64,000 bases of DNA from Lytechinus variegatus (Eukaryota > Echinodermata > Echinoidea > Temnopleuroida > Toxopneustidae), in assembly GCF_018143015.1 (NCBI RefSeq), contig NC_054749.1:33040911-33104910 (forward strand), given 5' to 3'. Both the position numbers and the translations under genes were made by a program. How positions within the stretch are numbered: the first letter of the stretch is position 1; each line of letters begins with the position of its first letter. Positions 1 to 11,556 of the stretch are shown in pieces. Under the pieces are notes generated by a model. That model was given only the letters and a program-made list of their open reading frames with translations. It did not search any database and was not told the origin of the DNA.

Positions 1-292
1 GGAAGAGATAAATGTAAATGTGTGGATATAAAGAAATAATAAAATGAATGAATTCATAAATAAAATGTAATTATTATTCAATCAGTTAATCAATGAAAAC
101 ATGATAATTGGATTGTTTCATATATCCAATTTATTTATTATTGCTTCCAATGAACATGTAGGCTTACTTTGTCTATAATTTGCCACTCTTAATATATTCC
201 ACCCCCCCCCCCATATCGTACAAAAATCTTTGAAGTAAAACTTGATATGGGATAATAAATTTTTGGGGTTTTTTTTACATGTACAACTGTAT

Positions 293-376
293 ACTAAAGA
301 GAAATTCCAGTAGTTGCAGTAAACACTGATTTCATTAGAAAGTCTGTAATTGTCAGTATATCGAGGATCTAGATCT
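293..376 (-). repeat. Dispersed repeat fragment shared with MKK3/6 intron 7
   Basis: Read on the minus strand, this segment matches about 29,989-30,083 with few differences; both contain TGCAGTAAACACTGATTTCA and a GATCTAGATC-type end. It is a short piece of a dispersed repeat. A more diverged relative lies in intron 9 around 32,500-32,645. No terminal repeats or target duplications were seen, so the family is unknown. Confidence 0.6.
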
Positions 377-1690
377 GAAATTACTTTTTATTTGATATCT
401 TCAGTAATGCATTGACGACATTCCACTTCCAACAAACTTTCAAATGTATACTCCATGACCATGTACATCTACAAACACTATTTTCAAGAAAGAGTTCCCT
501 GATATAGCCTAGGGGTGTCTACATTGAAATTATAACAGGAACACATGCCCATTACAGGCTTACATAATACATGTCTGTGGTGTGCAGTTCCTTCTTGTCT
601 CGGGAGTGTAAACCTGCATTTTAGGGTCTTCCCTTCAGTTTGAAGAAGGATATTTGATTGATACATGGATAGCAGACAGACTTTACATGCTTCTTCTTTG
701 TTTCCTATTCTCACTTTGTTTTAAAATTAATTGGTGATGGTAAAATACTGTAAAAATATTATATGTCTCCATGTATTCCTGTATTTTCAAGATATTCTCC
801 TACTCATCCAATATGTTCATACGTTTTCAGTCAAGTTTCCAGTCAAGTTTGCTGACATTTCAGAATAAAAATCGTAAAACTCTATAGAACTTTAACAGAT
901 TTCATCAAAATGTCGCTGATCATATGATAAAGGTTTCTTTTATTTTTGCAGATACCATTACCACTACCGGTACCAATAACGTGAGGGTGGGAAGGGATTC
1001 CAAGGGAGGAACATATTTTCAGCATGAGGGCTCTCATACCCAATTATGTTTATTCCAAGTTACATAAAAATCCAATGGTCATTTATGGGGGGGTATTCTG
1101 GAATATAAAGGGCTAATTCAAGGACCAATACGATGAACAGTAAGCTTCAAAATTTATTCCTGTTCTCCATTTGATGAAGAGGCTACTGAACAAAAAACCC
1201 ATTTTATTCTCTTGGGTTTTTTTTTACAACATGTACAATAAGGACTAATAAGCAAGCACATGAGCCTACTAGATGGAGTGGTAGTGCCCTGTTATACATG
1301 CTCATCAAATACTCAATGCTTTGCTACATATGTATCTTGAAACATTGTAAAGATTGTTTTCAATATCTAAAAAAATTGTTTAAATTCCAAATCATGTTTC
1401 TTTTTGTGTGAACAGAGCCACAGATTAATTGCCACCTCATAAAGTACTCTACTTAATTCAGGTTCCATTTCCGATGCAGCCTAATGAGGTCATCTTAACG
1501 AACATAACATATTGATGTGATTAGTCCATACCCCTCCCCCCCCTTCCTGTAATAACTGAATACATGTAGGCTAAACATGTAAAACCTGCAGTTTTTCATG
1601 CTGTTTGTTAGTTATGAATGACTATAACATATCATTGAGAGGTACTGTACATGTACATGTATATCAAATTCTCAATCATATTTTGCTTAA

Positions 1691-2291
1691 AGGTCAAGTC
1701 CACCTCAGGAAAATGTTGATTTGAATCAGTAGAGAAAAATCAGACTAGCACAATGCTGAAAATTTCATCAAAATCGGATGTAAAATAAGAAAGTTATGAC
1801 ATTTCAAAGTTTCGCTTATTTTCAACAAAATAGTTATATGAACGGGCCAGTTACATCCAAATGAGAGTCGATGATGTCACTCACTCACTACTTCTTTTGT
1901 TTTTTATTGTTTGAATTATACAATATTTCAATTTTTACGAATTTGACGATTAGGACCTCCTTGCCTGAAGCACAAAATGTTTAAACAATGGAATTCCACG
2001 TGTTCAGGGAGGAATGAAACTTCATTTCACATGACAATGACAAGAAAATAAAAATGTTTCATAATTCAAACAATAAAAAACAAAAGAAATAGTGAGTGAG
2101 TGATGTCATCAACTCTCTCATTTGGATGTAACTGGCTCGTTCATATAACTATTTTGTTGAAAATAAGCGAAACTTTAAAATGCCATAACTTTCTTATTTT
2201 ACATCCGATTTTGCTGAAATTTTCAGTGTTATGCTTGTTGAATTTTTCTCTTTTTATTCAAATCAAGTTTTTGTTGGGGTGGACTTGTCCT
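1691..2291. mobile_element. Foldback MITE, family A copy 1, TTAA-flanked
   Basis: The left end reads AGGTCAAGTCCACC and the right end GGTGGACTTGTCCT, with TTAA directly outside each (1687-1690 and 2292-2295). The two halves are inverted copies of each other over roughly 250 bp per arm; ACATCCAAATGAGAG on the left answers CTCTCATTTGGATGT on the right. There is no coding capacity. TTAA target sites are the hallmark of piggyBac-type insertion, but no transposase is present, so that assignment is inference. Three other copies lie at 3051, 5405 and 7357. Confidence 0.85.
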
Positions 2292-2456
2292 TTAAATCAG
2301 TTAACTATAGTTATTTAGGACCAAGTTTAAAAACAAACTTTGAACATACATGTATATATACAATGATATAATTCATAGGAAATAATGTGATTTAATAGCA
2401 TTTGTTGATAATTAAGTTCCACTTTGTCCAAAGTGAAAAATGTAATATCGACTTAA

Positions 2457-3046
2457 AGGGATGATCCGAGCTGAAAGTAAATACACTGTAGCTTAATAAA
2501 TAGAGTAGAATTCACATACATGTAGCAAAATGCAGAAAATTTCATCATAATTGGATAACAAATAACAAAGTTATTGAATTTCAAAGTTTAGTAATATTTT
2601 ATGAAAACAGTCATCATGAATATTCATTAGGTGGGCTGATGATGTCACATCTCCACTTGTTCTTTTGTATTTTATTATATGAAATTCGGTTTATTCAATT
2701 TTTTCCTCCAAGAACTAGAAAAATTGGATTGACAACTGATTTAGTGCATTAGATATCTATTGCTGCAACTTATTTCATTATAAGGGAGACATATTATTCA
2801 CACAAGTATGGAATAATGAAAAAATTATGATTTTATGTAAAACCAAAGAAAACGGAAAGTGGAGATGTGACATCATCAGCCCACCTAATGAATATTCATA
2901 CAACTGTTTTCACAAAATATTGCTAAATTTTAAACTTCAATAACATAATTATTTTTTATCCGATTTTGATGAAATTTTTGGGATTAGTGAATTCTACTCT
3001 ACATGTATGTATTAAGATATAAATATTTTCAGCCTGGACCATCCCT
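2457..3046. mobile_element. Foldback MITE, family B copy 1
   Basis: The ends are AGGGATGATCC and GGACCATCCCT, with TTAA outside on the left (2453-2456) and TCAA on the right (3047-3050). The arms are inverted copies containing ATGAATATTCATTAGGTGGG and its complement and meet near 2750. It is non-coding. It abuts family A copy 3 with only the 4-base site between them. Confidence 0.85.
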
Positions 3047-3050
3047 TCAA

Positions 3051-3655
3051 AGGACAAAGTCAACCCCAATATAGTTGATTTCAATAAAAAGAGAAAAATC
3101 CAAGAAGCAAAAACCACTGAAAATTCATCAAGAATGGATGTAAAATAAGAAAGTTATGACATTTAAAGTTTTGCTTAATTTCACAAAATTGGTATATGCA
3201 TATCCTGGTGGGTATGCAAATGAGGAGACTAATGACATCATCACCCACTCACTATTTCTTTTGTATTTTATTATTATATGAAAAATGAAAAATTCTTATT
3301 TTCTCCTCATTGTCATGTGAAACAAAATTTCATTCCTGCCTGAACATGTGGAATTACCATTATAGTTTATGGTGAAGTCAAGTTGGTCTTTATTGTAAAA
3401 TAGATGTAAAAATTGAAATATTGTTTAATTAAAACAAAAAACAAATGAAATAGTGAGTGAGAGGCATCATCGACTCTCTCATTTGCAATTCACTGAGTTG
3501 TGCAAAGCTGTTTTGTGAAAAATAAGCGAAACTTGTTACATACATGTAGCTTTTTTAAATTTTAAAATCCGATTTTTATGAAATTTTCAGCATTATGCTT
3601 GTTTGATTTTTCTCTATCAAATCAAATCAAAAGTTTTCTGGGGTAAACTTGACCT
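3051..3655. mobile_element. Foldback MITE, family A copy 3
   Basis: It begins AGGACAAAGTCAACCCC immediately after the TCAA that closes the family B element and ends GGGGTAAACTTGACCT followed by TTAA (3656-3659). The inverted arms resemble those of the 1691 copy but are clearly more diverged. It is non-coding. Confidence 0.8.
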
Positions 3656-4509
3656 TTAAGTATATAGGACTATGTGCAATCTTGAACACTTCTCAGTCAT
3701 AGAAACAAACACTGTACCACTTTCTCATACCCGGTAATTTGCAAGCGTCTTTTATACTTGACATTTCCATATCATTTCACCTCATACCTTGACAAGTGTT
3801 CTTGGTTCAAACTACAGTAATGAAAGGGTCACGAGGAGAGTAAACTTGACCACAAAAGTACAAGAGGATTTATGTCCCCTAACACTAATGAGTTGTATAT
3901 GAGTCTCCACACGTCATGGCACCTACTCATTATTCCATCTCATCTCTCTGTTCCTATACTGCTCGATCAATCGCTATGGTAACGAGAGATCCCATGGAAA
4001 TCTGTTTTTGTACTTTGTCAAGTCAGCAAGTTTATTGCAAGGTAGATCTATAAATATTGAACAAGCTGGGCAGCTGGGTACGATACCTGATCTCAACGGG
4101 ACAATCCACAAGCGCTGCTTGTTGGAATCAAATATCAGCGGTTGCCGCTTCTAAACGCTCTCTAACATTAAATACCGTCACACAGGATTTTCATTAAAAA
4201 ATGTTCATGAAAAACAAGGGGCTTCAATTACATTTGATATCATTTTATGTGATTTTCTTCAAACATTGTAAAAGCTATGCAAGTTTACCTCTACAGCATT
4301 GATCTCAAGCTGAATTATTTCATATTTGATTATCTTGTCAACAAGTACGTGTAGGCCTATTAATTTGCGCTTTGTATTTTACTGTGAGATTTCATTTTGA
4401 ACTATGCTGTACAAGTTACATAAATGTACATTTATATCGGTATAGCAAGTGTATAATTATTCAGGGCTCCGTGGAAGACCACTGCTTATTGGTAAACGTA
4501 CCAGCCTGA

Positions 4510-4700
4510 TAAAAGATCATCAATAAACAAATGAATAAATATCTACAAATAAATTAATAAACAAATAAATAAAGTACAAATAAATAAATAAATAAATATT
4601 ATAAGTAAATAAATGAAAATAAATGGATGGATAAATAAATAAATGAATAAGTAAATAAGTAAATAAATAAACAAATACATACATCATAATAAATTTAAAA
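4510..4700. repeat. AAAT-rich microsatellite
   Basis: A degenerate run of AAAT/AAAC/GAAT tetranucleotides, flanked by the near-palindromic pair GGTAAACGTACCAGCC upstream and ATTGGGACAAAGCACAATCC downstream. The minus-strand frame through it gives only a Tyr/Leu/Phe-rich low-complexity product, so it is not treated as a gene. Confidence 0.85.
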
Positions 4701-4958
4701 AATAGATATAATAGATTGGGACAAAGCACAATCCCTATTGGGATCAATCATAGCTCTGGCTAAAGCTCTGTAACATTGAATACCTTCACTTCCATGTTCA
4801 TTTCCTCTCAAAGGTGCTTGTCAAACTCAACATGAAATGGCCTAGTCAAGTACATGTAGTCATTGTTATTAAATATTACAAAGAGCGTTCATAAGCATTG
4901 AAAACAACAACAATAAATTTGAAATGCCAAATACATGTAGGCTACAAACAGAAACTTA

Positions 4959-5348
4959 TACCCCTTTCATAAACCCCATTAAAATGAATTAGGCGGCTAA
5001 TAGCAGCATAATTTGGTCGTAAAATTGGAGGAGGACAAGAGTTATCCGCATTACTCTGATGCTGCTATTATCCGCATAATAGCAGCATCGGGACAAGATT
5101 TTGAGTTTATGAACGCATTTCCAAATTATGCGGATAATTGCCATGGTGCGGTCACAAGGTCACCCTTTTCCAACACAACCGCATCGGAGGGGGCGTGTCC
5201 AGTTGTCATGGCGATTATCCGCCTTTTTCAGGACGGGCGCTCGTAAAAATAATGCGGCTTATTTTCGGAGTTTATGAACGCAATTTTTATTGAATTATCC
5301 GCATTACTCTTAGGCGGCTAATTGGAGGATAGGTTTATGAAAAGGGTA
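4959..5348. mobile_element. Short inverted-repeat transposon (MITE), copy 1, TTA target duplication
   Basis: The ends are TACCCCTTTCATAAACC and GGTTTATGAAAAGGGTA, inverted copies with one mismatch, flanked by TTA on both sides (4956-4958 and 5349-5351). Internal motifs such as TTATCCGCATTACTCT and GCGGCTAAT recur in both orientations. The 3-bp TTA duplication fits PIF/Harbinger-type insertion; no transposase is present. The 77-aa frame inside it is not preserved at its end in the second copy at 9593, so it is not a gene. Confidence 0.85.
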
Positions 5349-5404
5349 TTACAATACATTTAAACCAGGAGATAAACTCAACACAGCTGTTACAAACACC
5401 TATA

Positions 5405-5835
5405 AATAGAGTCTCACTCTATGACATCATCCACTCACTATTTCTTTTGTATTTTATTATATGAAATATTCTAATTTTTTCCTCATTGCCAAGTGAAACA
5501 ACAATTAATTCCTCCCTGAACATGAGGGATTAGCATTGTTTTAATAATACTAAATGGTTCAGTCAAGTTGGTCCTTATTGTCATATTTGTAAAAAATAAA
5601 TATTGTATACATGTAATTCAAACAATAAAAAACAGAAGAAATAGTGAGGGACATCATCGACTATCTCATTTGCATGTCACTCAGTTGTGCACGGTGCACA
5701 TCACTGTTTTGTGAAAAATAATCGAAACTTTAAAATGTCAAATTCTTATTTTACATCTGATTTTGATAAAATTTGTGCTGGTTTGATTTTTCTCTATTTA
5801 CTCAAATCAACACTTTTCTGGGGTGGACTTGACCT
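5405..5835. mobile_element. Foldback MITE, family A copy 4, left arm truncated
   Basis: The right arm is intact and ends GGGGTGGACTTGACCT then TTAT. The left arm starts only around CACTCACTATTTCTTTTG, so the outer left terminus is missing. The last codons of a 169-aa minus-strand open frame (6316-5807) run into this arm, which is why that frame is not called as a gene. Confidence 0.75.
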
Positions 5836-7356
5836 TTATAATCTCCATTTTTTTTAAATGTACAGGTAATTTACCACTTTTCTTCACCAAAAAATATTCA
5901 ATATTCTTAATGCCTTTGATACGAGCTTTGGATTCCACAATATTGGGGGTTTTCTTATTAGATTTACAAAAGTGAACATAGTATTTGAAAGCAAGGAAAG
6001 TGAATGTTTGAAAATGATCACCTTGAATACCAAATATCTTTACAAAGGAGGAAATTATTATATTTGTTGTTTTGGGTTTATTATAGACAAAAGATCGCCC
6101 ATACAATGTAAACAACCAGACAATAATAAAAAATATGTACAATTGTTTCAGGGTCTGTTTTACAGAATGAAAAGTTTGGGGAATCTTTACTCTTGATTTT
6201 TGAAATAAAAATGCATTAAGGGTGATTGTCCTCTGGAAGACTTTGAAATGATCTGAGGTGGCTTTCAATAATGCAACCTCATAAGCTAGAATCACAAACA
6301 TGGTTTCCAAACACAAACATACAGTAAATCACAGTAACTGAAAAAATTCAGGGTTCAATCGACCCTCTTTCCAAAGCCGTTTCCCCCTCACTTCAAGCCC
6401 AGCCAGTGCGCATCGTAGTGCTCAGTTTGTGTCTGAAATTTGGTAAAATGCATGTTTAATTGCGAAAGATAATGTACATCGCATAAATTTTCAATACATG
6501 TACATGTGTCCAGCTACATGTACTGTGTGTAGCGAAAGCAAAGAATACCACACTTTCACTTGTGACTTTCGCAGGTCACGTGATTCTACAGAAACAACTT
6601 CCAAACATGTTTCAAATAATGATTCTGGGTTAAAAAAAGTAGCACATGAATCCAACCCTGAGAAGTTATACATCTCTGCTCCCAAAACAAAAAAAAAACT
6701 ACATTGCATATATGGCAATACTTTATACACAGGAGAACAAGTGTACCCATTATAGCCAAAGTGTACCAGCCTCTCTAGACCTTTGACATGAGACACGTTT
6801 ACCTCAAAGTTCACACTGCATACTATACTACACAGATGTATATACCACCTACCACAAATTGTTGATGCAGACATCTATAGTACTAGTAGGCAGACAAAAG
6901 TACGTACTGTAGAGTGTAGAGTGTATCCATTCAGAAATTTAACAAAAACTTCTTATTTTTGGTTTAATAGCTTCAGATATCATGGAAATATAATTTTACA
7001 CAAACAAATTATCTCTTTTGTTCATGGTCCATCATCTCAAATGTTCATATCAATGGCAAATCCTTCTTGAAGATATTTCATGTACATGTACTGTAGGACT
7101 GTACTCTATGCCTATAAACAGAAGTCTGGTTCAACCATGGTCTATAAAGTCTATACTATTATTTTATTCAGTTTTATTGAACTCGATCCGTAAAAACTGT
7201 GGAGGGTAGTCCAGTTCAGCTGAACTTGAATTGCTTTCAAGTACTACATGTAAGTATTATGGGAAGCTGTAAATTTACTGTGTTGCTCTTAAGTGTTTTA
7301 ATGGTAAAGAAAACTATTCATTATTCTGGTGCTGAAAACACAACTCCAGATATCAG

Positions 7357-7960
7357 AGGTCAAGTCCACCTCAGAAAAATGTTGATATGAATCAATAGAG
7401 AAAAATCAGACAAGCACAATGCTGAAGATTTCATCAAAATCGGATGTAAAACTAGAAAGTTATGACATTTCAAAGTTTCACTTATTTTTAACAAAATAGT
7501 TATATGAACGAGCCAGTTACATCCAAATGAGAGAGTTGATGTCACTCACTCACTATTTCTTTTGTTTTTATTGTTTGAATTATACAATATTGAATTATTA
7601 CAAATTTGACAATTACTAACTCCTTGCCTGAAGCACAAAATGTTAAAATAATGGCATTCCACGCGTTCAGGGAGGAATGAAACTTCATTTCACATGACAA
7701 TGATGAGAAAATCAAAATATTTCATATTTCAAACAATAAAAAACAAAAGAAGTAGTGAGTGAATGACATCATCGACTTTCTCATTTGGATGTAGCTGGCT
7801 CGTTCATATAACTGTTTTTGTGAAATGAAGCGAAACTTTGAAATGTAATAATTTTCTTGTTTTACATCCGATTTTGATTAAATTTTCAGTGTGATGCTTG
7901 TTGAATTTTTTTGTCCTAAAAAGTATTCAAATCAAGTTTTTGTTGGGGTGGACTTGTCCT
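7357..7960. mobile_element. Foldback MITE, family A copy 2
   Basis: Nearly the same sequence as the 1691 copy: AGGTCAAGTCCACC at the left and GGTGGACTTGTCCT at the right, with TTAA on the right (7961-7964) and TCAG at the left, presumably a decayed site. The arms pair over about 250 bp. It is non-coding. Confidence 0.85.
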
Positions 7961-8964
7961 TTAAATCTGAGTTCAGGATACAGGCCTATGACAATAATAT
8001 TGGAAATAATGTGTGTCATTGGAGGCTTTCCCTGTGATGAGAAGAGAGACCCAATCAAACAAGGGTTCCAAGGATGTGACAGCTGAGTGGCACTCATTGT
8101 TATTTTTTTCATATAAATCATAACATCTTGATTGTCATTGCTAGACCCTACATCAATAGTTGCTAAAACACACATCAATAAGGAAAAGAATGCATGGTAT
8201 TTCTCTAGTGTGAAAGCAAGGTAGCAGGCCTATTCATAATATCCTCACACAGAATATACCCATCATTAATTATCGATAACAAGTGGACATTCAGTAGCAA
8301 GAATAATGAAATGATTGTATTGAGACGTAATGCAGAAAAAATTAATACATCTCCAGCATACAGTGCAACTTTCAATGAGAGTGCAGTTCAGAGAAACTTC
8401 AAAAAGTATATATTTTAAAGAAGAATCAACACAAAAAAAAGTAATTAAAATTTCTTACTCTCTCCATGCTCTCAACATAATTAGAATGTTTTTTTTTAAT
8501 TTACTAGATCAGCTTTACCACAACTAATTAATGCTTGCTGGTTTGCTTTTTCTTGCGCCCAAAATCATCAAATCAAAGCAAAATATCACACTCAAGATCA
8601 CCCATGTTGGGCAGTGTATATTATTATCCTTGGAAAAAGGCTCCATATTTTTACACAAAGGTTAGCGATTAATCGCTAAATTAACTGGCCTATCAGGATC
8701 CACTAAATAGACTGACCAATCAAGATCAATGACTGTACTGTGTACAAGCGCAATTGTTTCAAAATACTGTCCAGGAACCAATCAGAAGTCTTCTTTCATA
8801 TTTGCAATTCATCACTAAGCTTGGTGTTACAGGCCCCTGATCTAGTTGGAATGCTACCTATGCTGGTTTTGTCAATCAATTTTCTAAGTAATTATAGAGA
8901 GTTTTCTTCCAGAATCATTTGGGACACATCGGTAGTATTACACTGCAGTGTTGTAGTGCCTTGA

Positions 8965-9105
8965 TGCTCAGCCTTGGCCTGAATGCCTATTTTTTCAAAG
9001 CCTTTGAACTTTCAAGCCTTGGCCTCGAGAGGGCCCTGGCCTTGGCCTTGAGGATTTTGAGCCTTGAAATTTCAAGGCATTTTCAATGCTTTTATCAAGG
9101 CATTT
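8965..9105. repeat. CCTTGG/CAAGGC-rich low-complexity patch
   Basis: Repeated CCTTGG, GGCCTTG and CAAGGC words in both orientations make this a short, imperfectly palindromic low-complexity patch. No terminal repeat was found and it does not code for anything recognisable. Confidence 0.6.
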
Positions 9106-9592
9106 TGTACTTTCATTTTTTTTTATATCAGTAATTATAAATGTTTCAATTGTTCTGTATATCTAATGACACTAATGGTCAATACTACCAGTCAGCAGTA
9201 GTAGAAGCAGCAGTGCTCGGTGTACTAGCAGTGCCATCAATTGTAATTCGCACCATTACTAAGAATTATGTAACAAGGAAAACAGCAGTGATGAAAAATA
9301 ACATTATTTGTAATATGTTGTAATCAAGCATAATGATAATGACAATATTAATGATAATGATAACAGGGAAAATTCTGACAGATCTGACTGCAATTTCAAC
9401 AACAATATTCATACAAGAATGATAGCAAGGTTGATTTCTATTCCATTAGGATTTTCTTTGGCCAACAAGAACGTTTTAAGTCTTACATGTAATTATATTT
9501 GAATAGATTTGCTAAACTTTAACACAATCTTTAATTTTGTCATATCCAAATACCGGTAGATTACGTCAATGGCATGATGAGCCAACACTTTT

Positions 9593-9971
9593 TACCCCTT
9601 TCATAAACCCAATTATGCGGCTAATAGCAGCATAATTTGGTCGTAAAATTGGAGGAGGACCAGAGTTATCCGCATTATTCTGATGCTGCTATTATCCGCA
9701 TAATAGCAGCATCGGGACAAGATTTTGAGTTTAAGAACGCATTTCAGAATAATGCGGATATTGCCATGGTGCGGTCAAAAGGTCACCCTTTTCCAACACA
9801 ACCGCATCGGAGGGGGCATGTGCAGTTGTCATGACGATTATACGCCTTTTTCAAGACGGGCGCTCGTAAAATTAATGCGGCTTATTTTCGGAGTTTGTGA
9901 ACGCAATTTTTATTGAATTATCCACATTACTCTTAGGCAGCTAATTGGAGGATGGGTTTATGAAAAGGGTA
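9593..9971. mobile_element. Short inverted-repeat transposon (MITE), copy 2, TTT flanks
   Basis: A second copy of the 4959 element in the same orientation, about 90% alike by eye. It has the same TACCCCTTTCATAAACC and GGTTTATGAAAAGGGTA ends and is flanked by TTT on both sides (9590-9592 and 9972-9974). It is shorter by about 11 bases, mostly near the left end. Confidence 0.85.
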
Positions 9972-10907
9972 TTTAGAGGGGCCAAGCATGGCATACATGT
10001 ATAGAGCGAAATTTCTGCCCAAAAGAGTTGAAAGCGATTGGCCCTAGCGGGCAAGCAAAGTTTTTCACCCTCTTACTACAGTATAAGAATAACTAATTTT
10101 GTGATTGTGACAAAATGTTAAGAAAATAATATCACATTCACTCCTTTTCTGTCTTTTTTTTTTACCTTTTCTAAGTTTGTTCTTGGTGATGGAACTTCTT
10201 CACCGCTATTTTCTCTTTTTTGGGGGGTCTGATATTTTTAAACAGGCGAGAAAGAGGAATGAAAAGAGAGAGAGGAGGGAGAAACAGGGGGGGAAACATG
10301 TGAGAGTGTAAGAAAGATGGGGTGACACATTAAGCTGGTTAGGCAAAATATACTGCAATGTTGATAAACTAGTACATCTTTTCGGAATTGTATATATTGT
10401 GTTTAAGGTCGAGTGTCTCAGCTTGACAAAACAAATAAAAAAAACTTTTGCTTATTTTTAATCATATGGTTCGACAGTGAATTTCATTTCACTACAGTTT
10501 CAAGGAAATAAACGCAATTGTTTTTGTGTCAATATGGTTTAATAGAAAACTCTAATACTGTTTCAAGAATCAATTAAGATTTACCCTCCCCCAACTAAGG
10601 GTAAGGGGTGAGCCCCGTTTATTTCATATTGTTTTGAATATAACTTTATTTCATCAATATTCTGTATTCCAGCTTTTGAGGCAAAATAAGTGTGGAAGAT
10701 ATAAGTAGGCTATTAAATCAGAATTGAAATTTTAAAATTGTTGTAAGCAAAAAAGGCCATGGAAATTGACAAGAGTCCTTAAAATGACTAATTTTCAGGT
10801 CTGCATTTGAAAATTTCAACTCGTGCTTCGTGCTCTCTTGCCCCCCCCCCCCCCCCCCGAGTAAATTCCCTTCCAAAAATGTTTCAATAGTAAACATTTC
10901 CGACATT

Positions 10908-11528
10908 TCTACTTTTAGAAACGTACGTCCACATAGACGACTGGTACGAGATGACGTTATTTTTTGGCCTGCCATATGCCTCAGGTCCTCACACACGTCC
11001 ACTATCAGAATCAAGAACCTCGCTACATCCATTTTGCGGTTCTCCTAAATCATAATCGACGTGCACATGAGTGATGTCATTTTAACCGTTCAAGCTCAGT
11101 ATGGAGATCCACCTTTCCCTAATTTAAAACACATTTTTCAGTGACTTTTCACAAATCAATGTAAGTTGTACGATGCATTATGTTTATATTTGAAATTGCT
11201 TTCTGATCTCCAAAATTTACATCGATATATTTATCCTAACTCGCGTAAAAAGGAATCAAAGCCAGTGAATGGGCAAGTGTGCACAAGTTGCACCTTCGCA
11301 TCACCTGACCGGGTCGCCAGGCGATTGTAAGCAAGATCTTCCGGGTCGGGCAGCGTGTCATGACCCGTTGGTTATCGTGCTGTTTCACGTGGACGTACGT
11401 ACACGTACAAGTCGAGTGAAATCTAAAGAATTCGCATCTGTAGTGAACAAGGGCAGACAACGACGTTGACTCGAACGGTCAGATGACTCTACGAAGTTCT
11501 CGTTCACTGCTCCTAAAACTCTCTATTG
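10908..11528. repeat. 0.6 kb dispersed repeat, copy 1
   Basis: This segment is a direct-orientation relative of 19494-20102. Both share the words CATATGCCTCAGGTCCTCAC, ATCTTCCGGGTCGGGCAGCG and AAGTTGTACGATGC in the same order, with small indels. I see no obvious terminal repeats for the whole unit, though a short inverted pair (the complement of GTCGACGTGCAC) brackets its first 150 bp. Both copies contain a minus-strand frame starting MDVARF, but an indel of about 5 bases between copies shifts it, so I treat the unit as non-coding. A long C run lies just before it at about 10,841-10,858. Confidence 0.75.
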
Positions 11529-11556
11529 ATTTCATTTTGAAACAAGAATTTGGTGC

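Noticed and set aside
5013-5246. 77-aa plus-strand frame with a similar frame at 9637
   Set aside because: Both lie inside copies of the same MITE; the second copy diverges in frame, so similarity reflects the repeat and not a gene.
5807-6316. 169-aa minus-strand open frame
   Set aside because: Its end lies in a family A MITE arm, its composition follows AT-rich DNA, and it shows no domain or signal I can name.
6498-6874. Overlapping 85-aa (plus) and 127-aa (minus) frames
   Set aside because: The two strands mirror one another, no splice or family evidence supports either, and the region is otherwise featureless.
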